The notes below the pieces were generated by a model. That model made no database searches, was not told where the DNA came from, and was given only the letters and a program-made list of their open reading frames with translations. This document shows, piece by piece, positions 35,550-43,854 of a DNA stretch of 64,000 nucleotides. Source of the DNA: Selenomonas sp. GACV-9 (GTDB taxonomy: Bacteria; Bacillota; Negativicutes; Selenomonadales; Selenomonadaceae); the NCBI GenBank assembly GCA_900116485.1, contig FPAX01000001.1, forward strand, positions 310,001 to 374,000, written 5' to 3'. The translations under genes and the position numbers were made by a program. Within the stretch, counting starts at the first letter, position 1. Each line of letters begins with the position of its first letter.

Positions 35550-35808
35550 TCAATCGGGGATAACATGATAAGTCACTTTCCTTGCCTTGAACCAGCAATA
35601 CTTGGAATTGATGTCTTCTGCCGTCACATTCTCGGCATCTACCAGATAGATAAATCCGCTTTCTCTTCCAGGCGTTCTACATACGCATCATGAAAACCGC
35701 CAGAAACAAGCATCAGGTTGCTTCGCCTTCGTCATCCAGCTCTTGATACCGTGCATATACAGTCGATGTATAGTATTCACCATTTCCCTTGTTTATTATT
35801 GCGTACAT
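35550..35808 (-). pseudogene. frameshifted small gene
   Basis: From ATG 35808 (behind AAGGA) the minus strand reads MYAIINKGNGEYYTSTV... to an early TGA. Changing frame twice recovers sensible protein: ...LMLVSGGFHDAYVERLEEK, then SGFIYLVDAENVTAEDI... ending at TGA 35550-35552. About 85 residues are thus spread over three frames, so the gene is broken by two small indels. Function unknown. It is immediately downstream of the acidic membrane protein gene and fills the gap between nadE and that gene. Confidence 0.6.
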
Positions 35809-35832
35809 AACATTATCCTTCTCAGCTGGCAC

Positions 35833-36324
35833 TCAGTAATCATCATCGTCATAGGAATCATTCCAACCCGAATCGTCATCGCCGCTGTCATCCGAATCAT
35901 CATAATCAAGGTCGTAAGCTGCAGCATACTCCGTATCGTCTGCGTCATCGCTTTCCCCTTCATCTTCTGCAAAGCGGAAATCATCCTCGTCATCATATTC
36001 CCCATACGCATGAAAGTCTTGATATGTGTTGTAATTATTGGTAGTCTCCTGATGCACATGCTTTTTATCCCCACTGAGCATATGACCGAGTACCGCACCT
36101 GCCACCACGCCACCAGCAACATTGCGTAAAGTATGGTCTTTCCCATTGCGCAATACAGTTTGCGATTGAGCTGCAGATACATGTCTCATAGTTACGTCCG
36201 TCTGCCTGTGATCGTCTTTAGCAGACAGATCCGGCCGCCCCTCGCGTTTTCCCGTGTCCTGTTTCGGCCGGAACAACAGCCAGCCAATGAATATCCCCAC
36301 AGCAATCAGTAGCAGCGTCCCCAT
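35833..36324 (-). CDS. membrane protein with long Asp/Glu-rich tail
   Basis: A 163-residue protein from ATG 36324 behind GGGAGGG. Residues 1-18 form one membrane helix (MGTLLLIAVGIFIGWLLF). A second weakly hydrophobic segment (VAGGVVAGAVLGHML) lies near residue 70. The last ~60 residues are very acidic, with repeated Asp, Tyr, Ser (for example DYDDSDDSGDDDSGW). Low-complexity acidic tails can bind cations or mimic nucleic acid; nothing more can be said. Confidence 0.65.
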   Translation of the reverse strand: MGTLLLIAVGIFIGWLLFRPKQDTGKREGRPDLSAKDDHRQTDVTMRHVSAAQSQTVLRNGKDHTLRNVAGGVVAGAVLGHMLSGDKKHVHQETTNNYNTYQDFHAYGEYDDEDDFRFAEDEGESDDADDTEYAAAYDLDYDDSDDSGDDDSGWNDSYDDDDY

Positions 36325-36481
36325 GAACATTCCCTCCCTCTTGTTCCATTATCTATATTATAAACCTATCCTCTGGCTATAACCAGGTTGACTTGTCAAA
36401 TTCACGATCCAAGCAGGAATATTGCCGCTTGCAACAGAAATACATACGGAATAAACGGTCAAACATAAGGAGGATAACACT

Positions 36482-37054
36482 ATGTCAGTACTTCAAGACA
36501 TCCTAGCAGTTAACGCATCATTCTGTGCCCAACCGCCAATGGACTATACCCAGGAGGATTATCAGCAAAGCAAGCTGCCCCAAAAACAGGTAGCAATCAT
36601 TACCTGCATGGATACCCGTCTGGTCAATTTTCTTGAGCCCGCCTTAGGACTAGCCCGCGGCGATGCTAAAGTAATCAAGAACGCCGGCAACTCCGTGACC
36701 GGCGTTTTTGACGGCACCATCCGCAGCCTTATGGTATGCATCTATGAACTAGGCGTCAAAGAAATCCTCGTCATCGGCCACCACGAATGCGGCATGTCCA
36801 AGACCACCTCCCAAAGCCTCACCAAGGCCATGCTGTCACGCGGCGTTCCCAAAGAAGCCATCCACATGATTGCCAAAGAGCTCAAAGAGTGGGCCGACGA
36901 ATTCCAGCATCCCGAACAAAACGTCATCGATACCGTCGAAGCCATCCGGCTAAATCCACTGATTCCCACCGACGTGCCAGTCCATGGACTGATTTTCCAT
37001 CCACGAACGGGAAAACTAGACGTCGTAATCGAAGGCTATGATTATGCCAAATAG
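36482..37054 (+). CDS. beta-class carbonic anhydrase
   Basis: A 190-residue protein with zinc ligands Cys42 (CMDTR, with Asp44 and Arg46), His100 and Cys103 (HHEC), the beta-class signature. It interconverts CO2 and bicarbonate. AAGGAGG precedes ATG 36482. One TTGACTTGTCAA copy lies upstream at 36388. Confidence 0.93.
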   Translation: MSVLQDILAVNASFCAQPPMDYTQEDYQQSKLPQKQVAIITCMDTRLVNFLEPALGLARGDAKVIKNAGNSVTGVFDGTIRSLMVCIYELGVKEILVIGHHECGMSKTTSQSLTKAMLSRGVPKEAIHMIAKELKEWADEFQHPEQNVIDTVEAIRLNPLIPTDVPVHGLIFHPRTGKLDVVIEGYDYAK

Positions 37055-37063
37055 GAGCTCTTT

Positions 37064-37171
37064 ATGGTAATGTTCTTGATTCTATGTTTTATTCTTCTTG
37101 TCGGTATATTCACAATACTCGGCTTTACCTGGAAACTTCTCAGGTTCCTTTTCTTCCGACGGCACAGCTAA
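37064..37171 (+). CDS. 35-residue membrane peptide
   Basis: ATG 37064 behind TAGGAG, nine bases after the carbonic anhydrase stop, opens a 35-codon frame. The product is one hydrophobic helix (LILCFILLVGIFTILG) followed by a basic end (KLLRFLFFRRHS). Such short positive-inside membrane peptides occur as real genes, but the IS66 remnant begins at its end, so it may be chance. Confidence 0.4.
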   Translation: MVMFLILCFILLVGIFTILGFTWKLLRFLFFRRHS

Positions 37172-37683
37172 CCTCCGCAGCCCCCTTTTGAGATGCGGAG
37201 AATAGCCAGTTTTTCCGGCCAATCTGCAGGTATACGCTCAATCCTTCCTTGTAATTGAGGGCATAGTTCACCGCCTTGCCCAGGGCTGACTTCGGCAAAG
37301 TCTTTGGTTTGATTTCTTCCAGCCATGCGAAAAAAGCCTCCAGCTTGTCTTTCTCTAGCCGGCTCGTATTCACCATTGGTGTATGCCCACATGTAAGACT
37401 TTGTCTTATTCTTGCGGCCCTTCTCATTCAGGACTTGCACCGGTGTTTCATCGGCATGGATGACCGGATGCCTGAGCAGCAGTTCATGCATCCGGTCTGC
37501 TAGTGGCATGAGCCAGTCCTCTGCCGAGCGGATGACCCAGTTGGACAGCCAATTTCATAGTTGATATTTTCTTTCTCAAGCGTAAGAGCATCGATGCGGT
37601 TTTGTTTTATCCCAATGCAACCCCTTTATACGGTCTTTTCGTCGGCCGCAAAACAAGAACAGGGATGGTTGATGCGGGTCTAG
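37168..37683 (-). mobile_element. IS66-family remnant (TnpB and transposase fragments)
   Basis: The minus strand first shows a TnpB piece (SLFLFCGRRKDRIKGLHWDKT-like, 37576-37683), then the transposase piece WLSNWVIRSAEDWLMPLADRM and HPVIHADETPVQVLNEKG, the latter with the DDE-domain Asp. The frame then shifts to the end NTSRLEKDKLEAFFAWLEEI...GRKNWLFSASQKGA. The parts between are deleted and no terminal inverted repeats are evident, so it cannot move. It abuts the 35-residue ORF. Confidence 0.85.
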
Positions 37684-37887
37684 CTTAAATCTCACGGATT
37701 AGCATGCAGGAACACTTCCTTGACACAGCCCAGAGTTCTTAGCAACACTTCTCTGGAAGTGCTTTCTGTAATCTCAAGCATCACCGGCCCTATGGAAAAC
37801 TTAAAAGGAGAAGGCCTGTCAGATAAAGGGACTGTTGCTGTAACCGAGGTGGCTGACAGGACAGCAAATTGTGGTCAGTTTACCGAG

Positions 37888-37917
37888 TTGACATGTCAAA
37901 GGCAAGGGAAATATAAT
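37888..37917 (+). promoter_or_regulatory. sigma-70 promoter of the 37950 gene
   Basis: TTGACA (37888-37893), 18 bases, TATAAT (37912-37917). The -35 box is the left half of a TTGACATGTCAA palindrome. The 200 bases upstream, between this and the IS66 remnant, show no convincing gene. Confidence 0.75.
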
Positions 37918-37949
37918 ACAGCTATGAATATTCGATTGGAGGAAAAATG

Positions 37950-38426
37950 ATGAAAACAAAACTGATTTCCCTGCTGACTATTCTAATGCTTACACTTTCC
38001 GGCACCTGTCTGGCGGCCGATTGGCAATGGACAAAATCAAATGCCGATGTCGGCTTCTTTTTCGACAAAGAAACCGTCCGTTATGGCATGACCAACGGAC
38101 AAATCGACAAAGATAAAATCTATGTCTGGCTCCGCGCCGTTCTGGATGATGCGTATGCACAAAAAAAGAACCGCTCTACGAATCATCCGCCTATAAAGAC
38201 TACGACAAGCAAATACCTATACAATACTCATTACAATACGATCCAACGATTAAAAATATTCGGCTATGCAAAGAGTGGTTCCATCCTTTTCCGGAACGAA
38301 CAGCAAAAACCACCATTTGAACTAATTCCTGATACACTTATGGATGATACTATGCATGCCGTGAAACAATACGCACATAACCACGATAAAGAAATAACCG
38401 AACGAACGCAAAAACATAGTAATTAA
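37950..38426 (+). pseudogene. secreted protein gene with two compensating frameshifts
   Basis: The signal peptide (MKTKLISLLTILMLTLSGTCLA) and following ~50 residues look normal, and an open frame reaches 38426. From a run of seven A (about 38160-38166) to about 38300 the open frame is odd (KNRSTNHPPIKTTTSK...), while the neighbouring frame gives well-formed protein (KEPLYESSAYKDYDKQIPIQ...WFHPFPERTAKTT). After that the first frame is again sensible (PFELIPDTLMDDTMHAVKQY). Two indels, or sequencing errors at A-runs, explain this best. Function unknown; it would be exported. Confidence 0.6.
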
Positions 38427-38458
38427 CAAGCAGGCTGCACTCTTATGCAGCCTGCTTG
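38423..38458 (+). terminator. terminator of the 37950 gene
   Basis: AACAAGCAGGCTGCA and TGCAGCCTGCTTGTT form a perfect 15-bp stem with a six-base loop. Confidence 0.75.
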
Positions 38459-38464
38459 TTCCAA

Positions 38465-38914
38465 TGACGCGAGTTCGTCGGCGTATTTCTCGGTTAAGTC
38501 GTTAAATGGCATTATTAGTACGAATCTTCTTCCAATGTTCTTCAGGGAAGTCCATGTACGTTAATGTTTCAGAAATGCCGTCCAGCAACGCACGACAGAA
38601 AAATGTACGCTGCAACGTTGATACTTCGCTTCAGGAAAGACTTCTGTTACAGAATCACACATTGACTGGCACTTGTCTCCAACGATCAAGCGGACTCCCT
38701 GTAAGCCGCGATTCCGCAAGGACACTAAAAAATCCTTCCCACTTTCCTTGTCCTCTTTCATACCTTCTGATGCACCAATAACCTCGCGAAATCCATCCTG
38801 GAATTCAGTTTTGTTGCTGAATGGCTCTACGACTTGTACCGTGATAGCGGCAAACGTTAATCCTGTCTGAAATCTGGATTCACCAACCAGAAGGAAGACG
38901 CAAAAACGCGCCAT
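38465..38914 (-). mobile_element. IS256-family (Mutator) transposase remnant
   Basis: The minus strand encodes DGFREVIGASEGMKEDKES, then LRNRGLQGVRLIVGDKCQSM and EVFPEAKYQRCSVHF, clear IS256 transposase core. A frameshift and deletion follow, then ETLTYMDFPEEHWKKIRTNN, a TAA stop in place of Glu, and RLNREIRRRTRVIG, the C-terminal block. The N-terminal half is missing. The copy is dead. Confidence 0.88.
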
Positions 38915-38940
38915 TGCTCTTGCAGCATGGCGCGTTTTTG
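38901..38940. terminator. strong hairpin at the edge of the IS256 remnant
   Basis: CAAAAACGCGCCAT and ATGGCGCGTTTTTG form a 14-bp inverted repeat that would terminate on either strand. Confidence 0.6.
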
Positions 38941-38944
38941 TATC

Positions 38945-39234
38945 GAAGATAATATTTGTATTCTTATTCTACCATTTCCAGCTAATGCTGACAAGTCAGT
39001 CCCAGAGGTTGCTTATAAAGGAAAAGAGCCTTCAACCTATTGTCATGAAACAAGGTTAAAAGCCCTAGATACCTTGCATGTTGTGAAACTTTAAAAGTCT
39101 CACAACAAGAGATACCTTTGTTTTCCCTCAAAAATCAGCCAATGGCTCGAAGAAGACTTATCGGGGATCCTGACGCCGGACAAGGAACTCCACAAAAAAC
39201 GCTCCTAAAAGCCCGTGGCCCAGCAGGGCAAAAA
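38945..39234. other. gene-free gap with an unexplained inverted repeat
   Basis: No reading frame here looks like protein. There is a CTGACAAGTCAG copy at 38988 and a hairpin with TTGTGA/TCACAA and ACTTT/AAAGT arms at about 39078-39107. This hairpin is flanked by GATACCTT-like short direct repeats. It may be the footprint of a lost small element. Confidence 0.4.
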
Positions 39235-39966
39235 TCAAATTTGCCCAATCATCTTATGCGTCTGCGGGATTACGCGGACATCCTTCAGCTTAGACAGCGC
39301 GTAATTCTGGCAAATCAGAATCTTTTCGGGGCTGGCGGCTTTACAGCCGCCGTATGGTGTCACTGGCTGGATAATGAACAGCGTTTCTGGTGCGATGTCA
39401 GCCACGAGATCTATGGCTTGACGGAATTCTTTTTCGGTCGTTTCTTCAGCCACGACCAATTTTATATAGAGATCTTTCACTTTAGCGACGTTGATGAAGC
39501 GCTTATGCGCCTCCCACTGCGGTTTGCTGATGATGCTCGGCAGCTTGATGTCCATGCTGATGATGTCAACCACATCGAGGATGTCTGCAAGCTGTTCGTA
39601 CAAAGTACCGTTCGTTTCGAGGAACACCGGCACCGTTATTTTTTTTGCCAATTCGCGGATAAAGGCGGCATGCAGCAGCGGTTCCCCACCTGTGAAACTC
39701 ACGGCTTGATGCGGGACTTCCTGGCAGAGGCGATTAATCTCCATTGCCACCTGCTCCACTGAGCGCGGATTCGGCAGTTTTGCAAACTCACGACTGCCTG
39801 CGTAGGTCTCGACCTCGCACACGGCATGGCTGCCTGGCGTATTTTCCGTATCGCAGTAGCGGCAATCGAGGTTGCAGCCTTCAAACCGTACAAATACCTG
39901 ACGGCAGCCCACATATTTTCCCTCGCCCTGAATGGACGAGAAGATTTCAATCAAATTCTCTTTCAT
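39235..39966 (-). CDS. queE: 7-carboxy-7-deazaguanine synthase QueE
   Basis: A 243-residue radical SAM enzyme. The cluster cysteines are Cys31, Cys35 and Cys38 (CNLDCRYC), with FSSIQGEG at the start and SFTGGEPLLH for SAM binding, all typical of QueE. It rearranges 6-carboxytetrahydropterin to 7-carboxy-7-deazaguanine. It follows queD by three bases; its product goes to QueC (12989). Confidence 0.95.
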   Translation of the reverse strand: MKENLIEIFSSIQGEGKYVGCRQVFVRFEGCNLDCRYCDTENTPGSHAVCEVETYAGSREFAKLPNPRSVEQVAMEINRLCQEVPHQAVSFTGGEPLLHAAFIRELAKKITVPVFLETNGTLYEQLADILDVVDIISMDIKLPSIISKPQWEAHKRFINVAKVKDLYIKLVVAEETTEKEFRQAIDLVADIAPETLFIIQPVTPYGGCKAASPEKILICQNYALSKLKDVRVIPQTHKMIGQI

Positions 39967-39969
39967 GGC

Positions 39970-40347
39970 TCAATCCTTCGTATAGGTAACACTGGACTTC
40001 GGCGACTCGAAGACCGTGATAGCGGCAAGTTCGCTGTCGCGCGTGAAGCACTCATGGCCTGCCAGTTCCTCGAAGATGATGCGAGCAAGGTTCTCAGCCG
40101 TCGGATTCACACCATCATTAAAAGGCTCGAGTTCGTTGAGATAACGATGATCGAAGCGCTCGAGAGCCTCATTCAGCGCCTTCTTGATGATCTTGAAGTC
40201 AACGAGCATGCCGAGTTCATCGAGCTCACGTCCCTTTACGACGGCCTCGACCACCCAGTTGTGGCCGTGCAAACGCGCACATTTTCCTGGGTAGCCATTG
40301 ACCATATGGGCCGCCTCAAAAGCGCCTTCTACCTTTAACGTATACAT
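39970..40347 (-). CDS. queD: 6-carboxytetrahydropterin synthase QueD
   Basis: A 125-residue PTPS-family enzyme. Zinc ligands His14, His27 and His29 (FEAAH, LHGHNW) and catalytic Cys23 (GKCARLHGH) are intact. It makes 6-carboxytetrahydropterin from dihydroneopterin triphosphate. ATG 40347 is about 13 bases behind GGAG, a little far; a GTG at 40362 is directly on the RBS and less likely. Confidence 0.93.
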   Translation of the reverse strand: MYTLKVEGAFEAAHMVNGYPGKCARLHGHNWVVEAVVKGRELDELGMLVDFKIIKKALNEALERFDHRYLNELEPFNDGVNPTAENLARIIFEELAGHECFTRDSELAAITVFESPKSSVTYTKD

Positions 40348-40391
40348 ATAAAAACGAATCACTCCTCGTATATCAATTCAAACAATGGTCT

Positions 40392-40420
40392 ATTATACCA
40401 TCTGCGCTAATAGTTTTCAA
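40392..40420 (-). promoter_or_regulatory. promoter of queD-queE
   Basis: On the minus strand TTGAAA (40415-40420), 17 bases, TATAAT (40392-40397). No preQ1 riboswitch sequence is visible in the short leader. Confidence 0.75.
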
Positions 40421-40439
40421 CGCGGCAAACAACAGCAGC

Positions 40440-41075
40440 TCAGTCGCCTTCTGCCGCTGCCGCGGCATCCTCTTCACTCCTAGGATGCCCATCCATCGTC
40501 GCCTGCTGGCTATCGTCTTTCGGGCCATTGAGGTCATAACGTCGCGCTACATCCTCAGCCTTGGCCCGATAGTAACCTGCCGCCTCCGAGTATTTGATGA
40601 CCCGCGAGCCGACGACATTCATGATAGCGATTGCCAGAGCAATGCCAATCAGCACACCCACAATACCACCAAAATAGTTGCCGATGATGATGATGATCAG
40701 GCATGCCGTAAAGAATACCATCCCATCATTGGCCTCTTCGATGCCGACAAAGAAGCCATGATACTGCTGGCGTGACTCTAACAATTTCTGATTATAGTAG
40801 GCATGGACACACCAAGGAATCAGGAAGTCGTTTAACGTATCCAGCGTTTCCGCTCGCGCCGAATGATGAATCATCTTGCCATTAAGCAGCTGGATTGAAA
40901 AACAGTTTTCATGGATCTCACAACGCACAAAGATTGACCACTGATCATCGAGGGCAAAACGGCAAACCGGATCATCGCCTGCATAAACGTATTTTCCCGT
41001 ATCATCGAGCCGCTTGCGATGAATGAAGATGCCTTTATCGTCTTGATAGACTTTCGTCTCTTCATCGTAATACAT
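40440..41075 (-). CDS. hypothetical membrane protein
   Basis: A 211-residue protein behind GGAG. About 110 polar residues (with Trp- and Cys-containing beta-like segments, QWSIFVRCEIHENCFSIQLL) precede two membrane helices (MVFFTACLIIIIIGNYFGG and VGVLIGIALAIAIMNVVGS), then a charged helical tail ending in acidic Ala/Glu residues. I recognise no family. Confidence 0.65.
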   Translation of the reverse strand: MYYDEETKVYQDDKGIFIHRKRLDDTGKYVYAGDDPVCRFALDDQWSIFVRCEIHENCFSIQLLNGKMIHHSARAETLDTLNDFLIPWCVHAYYNQKLLESRQQYHGFFVGIEEANDGMVFFTACLIIIIIGNYFGGIVGVLIGIALAIAIMNVVGSRVIKYSEAAGYYRAKAEDVARRYDLNGPKDDSQQATMDGHPRSEEDAAAAAEGD

Positions 41076-41170
41076 ATTCTTTTTCTCCCTGCTCGTAATA
41101 ATCGCTCTTCCTCCTTTTATATTCTCTGCCTGACAGGCTCCTTCCTGCCGGGCACTTTTGACAAATCAAA

Positions 41171-41217
41171 CAAAAACAGCAAATTGACCGGTCAAAGCTG
41201 ACACGTCAATTTGCTGT
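41171..41217 (-). terminator. terminator of the envelope operon, containing two palindrome copies
   Basis: ACAGCAAATTGAC (41176-41188) and GTCAATTTGCTGT (41205-41217) form a 13-bp stem followed on the minus strand by TTTTTG. TTGACCGGTCAA (41184) and CTGACACGTCAA (41199) provide much of it. Confidence 0.85.
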
Positions 41218-41230
41218 CTCCTAGCCTATT

Positions 41231-42493
41231 TTACTGGTCAATCGATTTCGTATTCTTCACGTTGCCGACGATGTCGCTCATGCTCATCGCCCGCGTATGC
41301 TGCGTGTGGCTCCACTCATGGTTGTTGCGGTTGAGGAATCCCAGGAAGATGATGGGAATCCACGAATAGATGAAGACCGGATAAAGCAGCATGTAAAGCC
41401 AGGACTTCCACTTGGCCCGAATCTTGATGAGGATGATCATCGGCAGGATGTACTGGCCCAGCATGATAGCCGTCATGATCTGCGACGGCATGAAGTTATA
41501 GATGTTCGTATAGAACGGCTCGAAGCCCAGCTGCACATAGCTGATGATGACGAAGAACGTCGAGATCATCAGGAAGTGCGGCTGCATGAGGTAGATGCAC
41601 TCATCCCACATGCGGATGTCTTTGTGCTTCCAGCCAGCCTTGAGCATCTTCGGGATGAAGCGGTTGCCTACATCGAACTGGCCCTGTGCCCAGCGCTTGC
41701 GCTGATTCCAGGACTGCTTGAACGTCAGCGGCTTCTCGTCATAGATGATGGCGTCATGCGCCCAGCTCGTCTTGATGCCCTGGGCCATGCACTTCATCGT
41801 GAACTCCATATCCTCCGTCAGGCAGGTTGCATTCCAGCCATGCTCCTTGAGGATATCGGAGGAGAAGCACATGCCCGTGCCGCCAAGGCAGGCCGACAGG
41901 CCGATGTTGGATTTCGCCAGATGCGAGATGTAACAAATGACCCAGAAGGCGATTGCAAACGTACCTGCGACCCAGGTATCGTACGGATTCTTGGCATCCA
42001 TATAGCCCTGGATGACCTTATCGCCCTTGCAGAGGCGGTTATTCATCTCCATGAGGAACTGCGGATGCACGAGGTTATCCGCATCGAATACGCAGACCGC
42101 GTCGTACTGCTTTTCCATCTTGAACAGACGGTCAAACATCCACTCGAGCGCATAGCCCTTCGACTTCTTCGTCGGATGGGTGCGCTCATGGACGATGGCA
42201 CCGGCATTGGCGGCAATCTCAGCCGTGTTATCGGTGCAGTTATCAGCAATGACATGGATATCATACATATCCTTCGGATAGTTGAGGCCCTGCAGATTCT
42301 CGACCAGCTGCCCGATGACGGCATGCTCGTTATGTGCCGCCACAATCAGCGCGAACGTCTTCTTCGGGGTCTTGATCTTCGTCTCGCCACGCCGCCACAT
42401 GCCACAGAAACCAATGACAAAGAAGTAGAGCGTGAACAGGAAAATCATGATCTGCATGGGAACCATGATGATATCAAATGGGAAATTAAACAA
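41231..42493 (-). CDS. processive-type family 2 glycosyltransferase
   Basis: A 420-residue membrane glycosyltransferase from TTG 42493, behind AAGGAAGG. An N-terminal helix precedes the GT-A domain (FALIVAAHNEHAVIG; VFDADNLVHPQFL; LTEDMEF; QRKRWAQGQ, the QxxRW motif), and four or so C-terminal helices follow. This is the NodC/hyaluronan/poly-GlcNAc synthase type. The product could be an exopolysaccharide or glycolipid. It is the last gene after pssA. Confidence 0.9.
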   Translation of the reverse strand: MFNFPFDIIMVPMQIMIFLFTLYFFVIGFCGMWRRGETKIKTPKKTFALIVAAHNEHAVIGQLVENLQGLNYPKDMYDIHVIADNCTDNTAEIAANAGAIVHERTHPTKKSKGYALEWMFDRLFKMEKQYDAVCVFDADNLVHPQFLMEMNNRLCKGDKVIQGYMDAKNPYDTWVAGTFAIAFWVICYISHLAKSNIGLSACLGGTGMCFSSDILKEHGWNATCLTEDMEFTMKCMAQGIKTSWAHDAIIYDEKPLTFKQSWNQRKRWAQGQFDVGNRFIPKMLKAGWKHKDIRMWDECIYLMQPHFLMISTFFVIISYVQLGFEPFYTNIYNFMPSQIMTAIMLGQYILPMIILIKIRAKWKSWLYMLLYPVFIYSWIPIIFLGFLNRNNHEWSHTQHTRAMSMSDIVGNVKNTKSIDQ

Positions 42494-42499
42494 AAATCA

Positions 42500-43210
42500 T
42501 CAGCCTTCCTTTGCAAATAATGCAATCAGCGTATTTAAGATGCCAGCTGCTGCGTAAGTGCAGAACACAGCCACAGCCAGCGCCGGCAAGAGAGCCGCCT
42601 TTCCGAACCAGAGGATTGCCGCAAACATGACTGCAGCAAAGACCTTCGTCCCCAAGAAGATTGGCTCGCCGCCATCCCCCTTGAAGTTCGGATAGTGAAC
42701 ATGACTGACCATCAGATAGCCAACAACCGCCATGAGAATCGGGTACGCCACCCCGAAGCCCAGCGGATCGACACCGAGCAGGACAAACAGCAGCGTCGTC
42801 ATCGCGACGATGTTGCCGCCAGCCGGGATTGCCAGGCCCATGAAGTAGCCGTGGACCACATCGGCATTGACGTTGAAACGGGCCAGACGCCACATGCCGC
42901 AAACGGCAAACAGGATGACCACCGCCATGCCGAGCAGACCGTAGTTATGCAGGACAAAGGCCCAGGCCAAAAAGCCCGGCGCAATGCCAAAAGAGCCCAA
43001 ATCGCAGAGGGAATCCATCTCCTTGCCCATCTCACTCGACACGCCGAAGAAACGTGCCGTGCGGCCATCCAGGCCATCGGCTACCAACGCGAGCAGGATG
43101 AAGATCGAGCCCCAGACAAAATCACCACTATACGTAGAAAGAATCGAGCACATGCCAAACACAAGGTTCATAGACGTGCAGAGATTCGGTATAAACCGTC
43201 GATAATCCAT
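42500..43210 (-). CDS. pssA: CDP-diacylglycerol-serine O-phosphatidyltransferase PssA
   Basis: A 236-residue, multi-helix enzyme with the CDP-alcohol phosphatidyltransferase motif (ADGLDGRTARFFG...GKEMDSLCD). It makes phosphatidylserine. Its ATG overlaps the psd stop by one base (TGATG), so the two phospholipid steps are coupled. Confidence 0.93.
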   Translation of the reverse strand: MDYRRFIPNLCTSMNLVFGMCSILSTYSGDFVWGSIFILLALVADGLDGRTARFFGVSSEMGKEMDSLCDLGSFGIAPGFLAWAFVLHNYGLLGMAVVILFAVCGMWRLARFNVNADVVHGYFMGLAIPAGGNIVAMTTLLFVLLGVDPLGFGVAYPILMAVVGYLMVSHVHYPNFKGDGGEPIFLGTKVFAAVMFAAILWFGKAALLPALAVAVFCTYAAAGILNTLIALFAKEG

Positions 43211-43842
43211 CAGTCTTTAATCCTCCCGAGAACAGTCTGTCCGCCGGCCACCTTCTGGCCGACCTTGACATTGATTTCTACCTTTTTCGGCATGACAACC
43301 TCCAGGCAGGAACCGAACTTGATCATTCCGTACAGCTCGCCCTGCTTGAGGTCATCATCGAGCGTCACATACGACACGATGCGGCGTGCCAAGATGCCGG
43401 CAATCTGCTTGACGCTGATGCGGATGCGCTCGTTCTCGATGCCAATGACGTGGTGCTCATTCTCGAAGCCCACCGTATCCTTATAGGCAGGACGGAAACG
43501 GCCGCAGAAATACTTCTGCAGCTTGATCTGCCCATTGATGGGGCTGCGGTTCACATGCACGTTGAACACCGACATGAAGATAACGACCTTCGTGCAGGGT
43601 TCCTTGACAAACTCATCCGTCTCCAGCTCAACGATATCCGTCACCGTACCATCCGCAGGCGACAGGATTGCCGACTCATCCAGCTCGATATGACGTTTCG
43701 GGTTACGGAAAAAATAACAGAAATAAAGCATCAATACGAAGGGAATCACAGCCACATACGGATGCACCGAAAAACCGAGCAAGATAGCGAGTGCTCCGCA
43801 GCCAAATATGAACGGATACCCTTCTGATATAATAGGAGTCAA
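43210..43842 (-). CDS. psd: phosphatidylserine decarboxylase Psd (short form)
   Basis: A 210-residue short-form Psd from TTG 43842 behind GGAGG. It has two N-terminal helices, SPADGTVTDI and the terminal KFGSCLE, where the Gly-Ser bond is cleaved to make the pyruvoyl group. It converts phosphatidylserine to phosphatidylethanolamine. Confidence 0.92.
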   Translation of the reverse strand: MTPIISEGYPFIFGCGALAILLGFSVHPYVAVIPFVLMLYFCYFFRNPKRHIELDESAILSPADGTVTDIVELETDEFVKEPCTKVVIFMSVFNVHVNRSPINGQIKLQKYFCGRFRPAYKDTVGFENEHHVIGIENERIRISVKQIAGILARRIVSYVTLDDDLKQGELYGMIKFGSCLEVVMPKKVEINVKVGQKVAGGQTVLGRIKD

Positions 43843-43854
43843 GCTCCCACCTCC

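Noticed and set aside
37720..37949. 76-residue plus-strand open frame
   Set aside because: No RBS at its start, unnatural sequence, and the promoter of the next gene lies inside it.
39118..39762. 214-residue plus-strand open frame
   Set aside because: Mostly the complement of queE, without its own RBS.
41297..42520. 407-residue plus-strand open frame
   Set aside because: Complement of the glycosyltransferase gene; no RBS and unnatural composition.
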